Source: a virus
IMG/VR virus record: IMGVR_UViG_3300006917_000161
Span: 1-23,133 of that record
Strand: one strand, 5' to 3'
Length of the DNA: 23,133 nt
Shown here: in pieces, positions 7,020-12,869 of the stretch
How the letters are laid out: every line of letters starts with the position of its first letter
How positions within the stretch are numbered: position 1 is the stretch's first letter
Translations under genes and position numbers: made by a program
Notes under the pieces: model-generated
The model's database searches: none
What the model was told of the DNA's origin: nothing
What the model saw: the letters and a program-made list of their open reading frames with translations, nothing else

Positions 7020-8024
7020 TTAGTCAAAACCTACCCAGCAGCGTTTTGCAAAAGCGCCGATGGTGCAAGTTGCCATAGTGAACATGAGCCGTGATACAGC
7101 AGCCTGATCATTTGCATTTACAGGCTCAAGCATGTCGAACTCAGCTTTCTTATGGAATACAATGTTGAATCCACCTTCTTCTACGTTCAACAGATACGTT
7201 CTAGTAGCTGTCTGTGTGCTGAAGCCGGAGTAGTTAATACCTCCAGATAGGTACATTGGGATTCCGCGATAGTAGATCTTATTATGACCTACTCTTGCAG
7301 TGTCTTTTTCATGCGTAATCATCTGAAGCGCACGAGTTGAAGAACTCAAAAAGCCCCAGTGAGTCTGGCCCAAAAGACCAAGCTGCACAGTCGGCATTGA
7401 ATTAATCATCGTGGCATCAATTCCTTGATCCAGGAATCGAGTTACGTTACCAGCATCAACAGATCCATCAGACCATGAAGATGCAGTATTGAAGGCTTGG
7501 TTTCTAAACCAAACAGCATCAGAGCTTGCTCGGTTAATGCCGCCAACGGTTCCAGTAGTAGGAGTTGTTGAAACGTGCGATGCCAAGCCAGCCATCTGCA
7601 AGCCGCCAGAGCCGGTACCGGCAGATAGAACGCCTTCATGGAATTTGTTCATCTGGGTTGACTCAAGCACTTTAAATTTGCTTGAAATGATTGGGATATA
7701 CTGCTCTGGGCCATCATTCTGATACTGTTCAGCCAGGGTGAATACAACCGAACCAAGCAGGTAAAACCAGCTAAATTCAGCAGCATCTAGGATATTCTGG
7801 TCTGTTAATGCAACAGCCCCAGATGGTCCTACCCAGTCTACGGTATCGTTCTGATCCGAGAGTGCTTCTTCTACCACGGAGCGACCACCAGAGACGCGAC
7901 GAACGCCTCCGTGTTCTTCCATGTGCTTAATGACCGGCAAGTTGTCGCGAACGGCATCTTTTGCCTTTTTGCTTCTACGTCTGCCAGTCGCGGTGACTAA
8001 TTGTCCTAAACCTACGTCTGCCAT
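7020..8024 (-). CDS. Major capsid protein
   Basis: A 334-residue protein, usual size for an HK97-fold coat protein. It starts with a basic segment (GRRRSKKAKDAVRDNLPVIK), followed by the central helix region (AEFSWFYLLGSVVFTLAEQY) and a long beta/loop part. The C-terminal core includes YYRGIPMYLSGGI and FNIVFHKKAEFDMLEPVN, and ends with an Ala/Met-rich helix-strand. It is located immediately downstream of the scaffold gene (8-nt gap) and before a small accessory head gene and a terminator. The Shine-Dalgarno GAGG overlaps the end of the scaffold gene. Role: forms the icosahedral shell around the scaffold. Fold assignment is by pattern and gene order. Confidence 0.85.
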   Translation of the reverse strand: MADVGLGQLVTATGRRRSKKAKDAVRDNLPVIKHMEEHGGVRRVSGGRSVVEEALSDQNDTVDWVGPSGAVALTDQNILDAAEFSWFYLLGSVVFTLAEQYQNDGPEQYIPIISSKFKVLESTQMNKFHEGVLSAGTGSGGLQMAGLASHVSTTPTTGTVGGINRASSDAVWFRNQAFNTASSWSDGSVDAGNVTRFLDQGIDATMINSMPTVQLGLLGQTHWGFLSSSTRALQMITHEKDTARVGHNKIYYRGIPMYLSGGINYSGFSTQTATRTYLLNVEEGGFNIVFHKKAEFDMLEPVNANDQAAVSRLMFTMATCTIGAFAKRCWVGFD

Positions 8025-8031
8025 GTATTAT

Positions 8032-9201
8032 TTATCCTCGTAATAATTCCTCCAGGGCTATTCGAGCAGATTGCTCTGGAGTTTCGTTTGCTGATACAGC
8101 AATTTCAGATTTTGTCGCTGGCATTGCTTGACTTGTTCTGCCACGCACTGAAACAGGCTGGATCACTCTATTTTGTGATTGATTATTACCGGCAACGAGT
8201 CTGGTTTGATTAAGTCCGTTGGAATTTCCTTCAGAATAGGGCTTACCGGTTAAATCTGCCCAGGCTTTTTTTAGTGCCTGTGCTGCGGTAATGCCAGGAA
8301 TAGTTCCAAGGTACGCAGAAACCAGTGGTTCTGTGCGCCTGAGAAAATCGCCATCATGTAGTTCAGGGTATTTGTACTGACCTACGGCGTTCTTCTCATT
8401 CACTACTGTTTCAAATTCTGAAACAGTTTTAGCTACTGCCTCCTGCTCTTGCTGTTGTTTGGCTGTAGCTTTTTCGGATTCTATGGCATTTAGTCTCTTT
8501 TGCAAAGCCAGAAACTCAGGGTGCCCTGAAATATTTGCCAGCTGGCCCTGACTTGGCGCTCCATCATCATCAGCAAGAGTTTCTAAGTTAATCTCTAAAT
8601 CATTCGCAAGTGCTTTAAATGCCGCAACTTTTGTTTTTGGATCTGTAAGTTTTTGCTGCGCTGCGCAAAGTGCAGCAAGGCCAGCAGAGAGAGTGAACCC
8701 CCGTTCTGCAAACACACCGGCAAAGGGCTGCACGGCTTCTTTTATCGCCCTGGTTTCTTGTAATTCTCTCGATAGTTCTTGCTGCGTTCTTGTAAAGTGC
8801 GCTTGATGCTCTTTGAACATCCTAGCAACAGCTGGCTTAAGCTGCTTGGGTAGCTTGTTAAAAAGCTCCTTTTCCTTGGCGCTTAATCGCTGCGGTGGTT
8901 CAAAATCAGCTGAATCTGGCTGCTGTTGCTGCGCTTGGGCTTCAGTTCTAACTACCTTTACTTGCTTTTCATCAGACTGGCCCTCGGTGGCTGGGGCGTC
9001 TTCTGATTGCGCACTTTTATCCCCATCAATCGCGTTTTTCTTGAGTTCTTCAAGCGCTGCCCTAGCTGACTGTTCAGGCGTTTCATCTTTGGCTGGCTCC
9101 TCTTTGGCTAAATTTTTAGCATCTTCAACAATGGCATCAACTTCAGATGCTTCATCTTCTATTGTACCTTCATTTTCTAATACGGACTCTTGATTTTCCA
9201 T
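8032..9201 (-). CDS. Capsid scaffolding protein
   Basis: A 389-residue, highly charged, helix-prone protein. It is acidic at the N-terminus, Gln/Glu-rich in the middle (KEKELFNKLPKQLKPAVARM; FKEHQAHFTRTQQELSRELQ), with a coiled coil around residues 240-270 and a more basic region near 320-370. Composition, length and placement just before the capsid gene identify it as a scaffold. An unusual feature is the motif ETPEQSARxALEEL, found once at residues 40-53 and again at 373-386, the last residues but three. The two DNA copies use mostly different synonymous codons. Start ATG 9201 has GAGAGGAAA right upstream and overlaps the previous gene by 25 nt. In such systems the scaffold C-terminus usually contacts the coat protein, which may explain the conserved end motif. 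Confidence 0.8.
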   Translation of the reverse strand: MENQESVLENEGTIEDEASEVDAIVEDAKNLAKEEPAKDETPEQSARAALEELKKNAIDGDKSAQSEDAPATEGQSDEKQVKVVRTEAQAQQQQPDSADFEPPQRLSAKEKELFNKLPKQLKPAVARMFKEHQAHFTRTQQELSRELQETRAIKEAVQPFAGVFAERGFTLSAGLAALCAAQQKLTDPKTKVAAFKALANDLEINLETLADDDGAPSQGQLANISGHPEFLALQKRLNAIESEKATAKQQQEQEAVAKTVSEFETVVNEKNAVGQYKYPELHDGDFLRRTEPLVSAYLGTIPGITAAQALKKAWADLTGKPYSEGNSNGLNQTRLVAGNNQSQNRVIQPVSVRGRTSQAMPATKSEIAVSANETPEQSARIALEELLRG

Positions 9202-9617
9202 TTTCCTCTCCAGTTTCTTCGTTCACGTTCATGCACAGCTTTTTCTTCTTCAGAGAATTGAACCCGATCATATTTAATGTCGTAGTAACTTTTCTCTATA
9301 TCTTCTTTAATTTCCTTATCAATTTCCTCCTGGCTCTTGCCCTTGGCCCGCTCTGCATCTTTGAGATGCTCGCCACCAGTTTCTCTAAACCCATGTTCTT
9401 TTAAATGCCTCCTGTAGGCAGATTTACTCGTAAAAACTTTGCCCTCTGCTGTTGCATGGCTAACAGTAGGCTCAATTTCATCTGTAAATACTGCTGGCGC
9501 ATCTGCATTCAGCTTTCTTGGCTTCTCGCACGGAATGAGCTTCTTTGATTCATCATCGAATCGAAATCTGCCCCGTTCTCCAGTCCCAAAGCTAAGAGTT
9601 TTCTTCTTGGGTGCCAT
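9177..9617 (-). CDS. Basic/charged small phage protein upstream of scaffold, unknown
   Basis: A 146-residue charged protein. It begins MAPKKKTLSFGTGERGRFRF, contains FTSKSAYRRHLKEHGFRETG in the middle (a segment I associate with small proteins found next to scaffold genes in podoviruses), and ends with charged helices (EEIDKEIKEDIEKSYYDIKY; EEKAVHERERRNWRGKWK). The single H-x4-H region lacks cysteines, so it is not a zinc finger. It overlaps both neighbours (26 nt upstream, 25 nt downstream), which points to coupled translation; no strong Shine-Dalgarno is visible before ATG 9617. A head-assembly role is inferred from position only. Confidence 0.75.
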   Translation of the reverse strand: MAPKKKTLSFGTGERGRFRFDDESKKLIPCEKPRKLNADAPAVFTDEIEPTVSHATAEGKVFTSKSAYRRHLKEHGFRETGGEHLKDAERAKGKSQEEIDKEIKEDIEKSYYDIKYDRVQFSEEEKAVHERERRNWRGKWKIKSPY

Positions 9618-10011
9618 TTTTTACGAACTTTGCCATCAGTTTTTCAAATGACTTCGCCGGTGCCGCTGACTTGCCATCAGCGCCAAGCAGTCTGGTTTTT
9701 TCTACCGTCTTTTCAAACCCAACCATTGCAAGCGCATCATCTGGATTTGGATTATTATGCGGCTGCACTACATTGAATGTCATTTCGTATGCCGTTTGGG
9801 CAAAATGCACTAGCGTTTTCATCGGCAGTGCGCAGATCAGAGAATTTCCTTCAATCTGGATTTCTACTGCTGGCACTTCCATCTTGATTGGTGTAGCTCC
9901 GTCATCTGGAGTTACTTTGACTTGCATCGTTTTGTGCATGTTATAAAGAACGGCTGCTAAGATAGCGACCGGCGATATGTGTACCTGTTGCGTTCCTGGT
10001 GCTTGTTGCAT
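9592..10011 (-). CDS. Small cytoplasmic phage protein, unknown
   Basis: A 139-residue protein. It has a strand-helix start (VHISPVAILAAVLYNMHKTM), a beta section (IKMEVPAVEIQIEGNSLICA) and a basic helical end with KSFEKLMAKFVKNG. An in-frame TTG at 10020 would add three residues, with AGGG five bases upstream. I chose ATG 10011 because the junction TAATATG with the preceding stop is the same as at two other late-gene junctions in this window. It overlaps the next gene by 26 nt. The family is not recognised; the neighbourhood suggests head assembly. Confidence 0.65.
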   Translation of the reverse strand: MQQAPGTQQVHISPVAILAAVLYNMHKTMQVKVTPDDGATPIKMEVPAVEIQIEGNSLICALPMKTLVHFAQTAYEMTFNVVQPHNNPNPDDALAMVGFEKTVEKTRLLGADGKSAAPAKSFEKLMAKFVKNGTQEENS

Positions 10012-10012
10012 A

Positions 10013-10270
10013 TTAATCAAATAGCCCTAAAAGTATTTTAATTAAAAAGTTATCTTCTTCTTCACGCATCCGTTTTAACTTCATTCGAGCGCGATGAAGA
10101 AATTCAAGCCTGTGCAAATCAGCATCTACCGGCACAGCTTGGACGGTCTTTTCTTCTTTCTTAACCTGATAAACCTTTTTCCTTTTCCGCTTAGGGGCGA
10201 CAGGAGCAGTTTCGGTTTGCCACCTATCTGCCCTGGCCCCATAGAACGGTTTTAAGAACAGAAGCAGCAC
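10013..10270 (-). CDS. Small highly basic protein, unknown
   Basis: An 85-residue protein starting with GTG at 10270, which overlaps the upstream TAG by one base (TAGTG). A short hydrophobic start (LLLFLKPFYG) is followed by a very basic stretch (KRKRKKVYQVKKEEK), a helix with HRARMKLKRMREEED, and a hydrophobic end (FLIKILLGLFD). It is coupled to the membrane-anchored protein gene before it and the 139-residue gene after it. It could bind nucleic acid or act at the inner membrane with its neighbour; nothing identifies a family. Confidence 0.55.
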   Translation of the reverse strand: MLLLFLKPFYGARADRWQTETAPVAPKRKRKKVYQVKKEEKTVQAVPVDADLHRLEFLHRARMKLKRMREEEDNFLIKILLGLFD

Positions 10271-10485
10271 TATTTTTTCTCGGCTTCTTTTACTACTGGT
10301 GCTGGAACTTCTAGTGCCTTAACTCTTGCATTCAGCTGATTTATCACTTCGCTTAGTTGCTTTAATGCTGGCTGTACATCAGCAGCAGTAAGAGCTTTTG
10401 GCATCAGGTTCAGGTGAACCGCAGCGACAAATAGAAGAACTAGCAAAAGTACTAGCCTTTCAAATGACGGTAATGGTATGTGCAT
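10270..10485 (-). CDS. Small membrane-anchored coiled-coil protein
   Basis: A 71-residue protein with one N-terminal membrane segment (residues about 10-28: RLVLLLVLLFVAAVHLNL). An amphipathic coiled-coil helix (QPALKQLSEVINQLNARVKA) and a short Pro/Lys tail follow. Two ATGs are possible. The one at 10485 has AGGAG with 8-nt spacing, whereas the one at 10491 has it only 2 nt away, so the shorter form is preferred. Layout (short N-terminus, one membrane segment, periplasmic coiled coil) resembles inner-membrane spanin subunits or small anchoring proteins. No lipobox partner is visible next to it, so spanin is only a weak suggestion. Confidence 0.6.
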   Translation of the reverse strand: MHIPLPSFERLVLLLVLLFVAAVHLNLMPKALTAADVQPALKQLSEVINQLNARVKALEVPAPVVKEAEKK

Positions 10486-10506
10486 ATACATTTCTCCTAT
10501 AAAAAA

Positions 10507-11250
10507 TCATGGCCCTTTCATCATGCCGTTACTGATGATGCTGGCATCACCGCCGTCAGCATTGATTCCAAAAGCCACACCGTACCAAGTGCGACTGGCT
10601 GAGAGTGACCAGTTAATTACGCCATCGCCGCCCATATCCTGAGTCGATACCAGCGCCCTAGTCGCGTTAGTGCCTGAGCCCTGACTTGCATTAACTCTGC
10701 TTGTTTCGCCAGAACCCACTGTTGCGGTGCTAGCGCCAGCAGCTAAATCGACGGTATAGAATCCTATGCCAGCAGCTCCGCTTGATAGTGTTGCAGATAC
10801 ACTTGGAGTGGTTGATGAGCCGTTGTTGGTTGCCACGGTTCCATTACTGACTGTGCCAGTAAATCCAATAACAGAGAGCCTTGCCGCCACACCGAATCCA
10901 GAGGCAGACTCCCAAATACATTCAAGCCGCTTAGTGCCTTTATCGGGCTTGTAAATTACAAAGACGTTTAAAAACGGACCAAAGCCCTCATTGGCGATCT
11001 CGGTCATATCGACACCCGCATAAGTGCAGGTGATGTTAAAATCTAGCCCGAGCGATTCGCCCCAGTGGACTCCTACAAAAAGTACATCTGTATGTGGGCT
11101 AACGGCGATATTGCCAGCCATCGTGAGGTTAACGCCGTCATCGAGCATTGTCGGAGATGTGCTCGTGGAATAGCGGTAGAACGTGCCGCCATAGGCCGTG
11201 TTAGCTACTAGCAGCAGCAGTGCTAGGATGCAGTTTGATAGTATGTGCAC
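10507..11250 (-). CDS. Exported beta-sandwich protein with signal peptide
   Basis: A 247-residue protein. GTG at 11250 starts a Sec signal peptide (MHILSN, hydrophobic CILALLLLVAN, AYG cleavage before Gly22). The mature part is one beta-sandwich-like unit: DVLFVGVHWGESLGLDF, CTYAGVDMTEIAN, then VFVIYKPDKGTKRLECIW, VIGFTGT, and a closing RTWYGVAFGI. This order (Y-x-G-V-x-M-T, then a Y-x-P-x-x-G turn, then the F-x-G strand) is one I associate with environmental phage tail or surface proteins. Two mature cysteines (in ITCTYAG and LECIW) could form one disulfide. The GTG start overlaps the upstream gene by 28 nt with a GGA about seven bases upstream. Destination and role are unknown. Confidence 0.7.
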   Translation of the reverse strand: MHILSNCILALLLLVANTAYGGTFYRYSTSTSPTMLDDGVNLTMAGNIAVSPHTDVLFVGVHWGESLGLDFNITCTYAGVDMTEIANEGFGPFLNVFVIYKPDKGTKRLECIWESASGFGVAARLSVIGFTGTVSNGTVATNNGSSTTPSVSATLSSGAAGIGFYTVDLAAGASTATVGSGETSRVNASQGSGTNATRALVSTQDMGGDGVINWSLSASRTWYGVAFGINADGGDASIISNGMMKGP

Positions 11251-12452
11251 GTTACGTCCAATGCTCCAGTTGTGGGTGCGCCAGAAGTTATTCGCAAATC
11301 ATCGCCATCGCCGCCTACTACGATAATGCCTGAGCCATCGCCAACAACTAAGCCACCGCCAGGGGCCACGCCAGGATGCGAAAGTGCGACAAGTGAGGTG
11401 GTTGGAGTAGTAGTTGAGCCAAGTCCGATTCGCACGGCTGTGTTAACCGTCGTTGCGTTTGAAACGGTCGCGTGACAGCTAGTGACGACGATCTTAGTCC
11501 CAGTGCTGATTGTGACCAGTGCCGTATCGGTCTGAGCCGAAGTATACTGCGCTCTAATAACCGTGGTAGCGGGTGAGCCAGCAATGACGAAGGGTAGGCC
11601 TTCGCGATTAGCATAGAGCCTAGTAACGTCTGCATCAGCTACGGCGGTTGGCAGTGAGCCATGAGCCTTAGTTCTAGCGCCTAGAATTATCGGGTTATTT
11701 GTTGTCGTGTCGGCTGTGTCATGGGCCAGCTCGCCCTGAACCGTCCAACCAGTATTGCCAGCATTTGCGGCAGACCCCTGCGCGACCATCGCATGGCCTG
11801 AGCCGTTCATTAACAAAGAAATAGCACTCGTAGGAGCGCCCACAGTATCGACACCGCCGATGATAACAGGCTGCGATCCATAGGTAGCTGCATCAGCAGC
11901 ACCGACCACTGGAAGAACTGGATTGATTACAGAGACAGCGGAAGTAAAACCTGTAGCAACGGCTTTAACCGATATTTCTGCCACTTGTGGATAGGTTGCG
12001 CCCTGGGCTGTGGCTCCGTTCTGATACACGAAGTAGACATAGCGACCGCCCAAAGGCAAGAGCTTTCCCGCTGTCGGATTGCCGTCTGTTAATACGTTAT
12101 AAACAGCATAGTAGTTAGTTAGGCCAGAGCCATCGCCTGGATCGTTATAAGCAGTGTTTGCACCATCGCGGCTCCACATTGCATAAAGCACGCCAGAGGT
12201 TGCGCCAGGACTGTTATCCACTACGGAAACCAGAATGTTTCCATAGCCGTTTAAATCGTAGTACGAGCCGCGAGAGCCAGTTGGCGAGAATACTTTATAG
12301 GCATTAGCTCCAAGAGCTGCGCCCCCAGTAGAGGCGAAGTCGGCCAGCGTTTTCGCTGGAATATTTGCAATAGTGCCGCCGCCAGAGGAGGGCTGCGCTG
12401 TTGCTACTGAAGCACAGAATAAAAGTGCAGCTAGAAAAATTCGCTTTATCAT
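11223..12452 (-). CDS. Exported multi-domain beta protein with signal peptide
   Basis: A 409-residue protein with Sec signal peptide MIKRIFLAALLFCASVATAQ (ATA cleavage before Gln20). An N-terminal beta domain covers about 30-165 (ILVSVVDN, GRYVYFVYQNG). A repeat-like module follows at about 175-295, with NPVLPV, PVIIGGVDTVGAP, then AHDTADTTTNNPIILGART and ADVTRLYANREGLPFV. That HDxxDxxxNPI...AD motif recalls repeats in podovirus structural proteins. The C-terminal beta domain (about 300-409) holds the only two mature cysteines (VTSCHA and VTCTYY). ATG overlaps the upstream stop (ATGA), a tight coupling with the 139-residue gene. Virion fiber, decoration or secreted factor are all possible. 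Confidence 0.75.
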   Translation of the reverse strand: MIKRIFLAALLFCASVATAQPSSGGGTIANIPAKTLADFASTGGAALGANAYKVFSPTGSRGSYYDLNGYGNILVSVVDNSPGATSGVLYAMWSRDGANTAYNDPGDGSGLTNYYAVYNVLTDGNPTAGKLLPLGGRYVYFVYQNGATAQGATYPQVAEISVKAVATGFTSAVSVINPVLPVVGAADAATYGSQPVIIGGVDTVGAPTSAISLLMNGSGHAMVAQGSAANAGNTGWTVQGELAHDTADTTTNNPIILGARTKAHGSLPTAVADADVTRLYANREGLPFVIAGSPATTVIRAQYTSAQTDTALVTISTGTKIVVTSCHATVSNATTVNTAVRIGLGSTTTPTTSLVALSHPGVAPGGGLVVGDGSGIIVVGGDGDDLRITSGAPTTGALDVTCTYYQTAS

Positions 12453-12868
12453 GTTGCCTCGTAAACATCCAAGCTCAAGCTGCCACCACTTGCTTGATAG
12501 CCTCTAATTTCTTGAGCCGTTTCAAACTTAAATACAGAGCCAGGAAGGAGTGGTATGCACTGCTCTGGAACCGCAGCTGCGCCGATTTCTATCCAGAAAG
12601 TCTCTGCGTTATTGTTGATAATGAAGCTGCCAGAGGCTCTATTGGCATTAGCCGCTATTAGTGATGTGCTGCTCGCTGTTGCTACTGTTGGCCTCGTGTG
12701 GGCATAAGCAACTAGCCCACCGCCAGAGACAGGCACTTCGGTCCAAGGCTCGCCATCAGTGCCAGCCAGAATAACATGCTGCACATTTTCATCAGATGCA
12801 GTCTTCGTGGTACGAACTTTATATTCGCCCAGTACGAAGTTCCAAACCTTTTGAAATGTGCTAGGCAT
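12449..12868 (-). CDS. Small beta-sandwich phage protein next to portal, unknown
   Basis: A 139-residue protein without a signal peptide. The second half is typical of small phage beta domains: ANANRASGSFIINNNAETFW, IEIGAAAVPEQCIPLLPGSV, then a short strand and SLSLDVYEAT. The pattern N-x-N-R, a strand with NN, IPLxPG and a terminal Val/Glu/Ala strand is common in virion accessory proteins. Start ATG 12868 is one base after the portal stop (TAATATG), with AGGA close upstream; the end overlaps the exported-protein gene by 4 nt (ATGA). Position suggests a head-tail or decoration protein. Confidence 0.7.
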   Translation of the reverse strand: MPSTFQKVWNFVLGEYKVRTTKTASDENVQHVILAGTDGEPWTEVPVSGGGLVAYAHTRPTVATASSTSLIAANANRASGSFIINNNAETFWIEIGAAAVPEQCIPLLPGSVFKFETAQEIRGYQASGGSLSLDVYEAT

Positions 12869-12869
12869 A

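Noticed and set aside
8813-9193. 126-residue Ser/Ala/Leu-rich plus-strand frame
   Set aside because: Mirror of the acidic, Ala-rich scaffold gene; low-complexity serine and leucine runs are a reverse-strand artefact.
10507-12452. Lipoproteins (lipobox) among the exported proteins
   Set aside because: The cysteines inside the signal peptides (CILALL, FCASV) are not in an L-x-A/G-C lipobox at the cleavage site.
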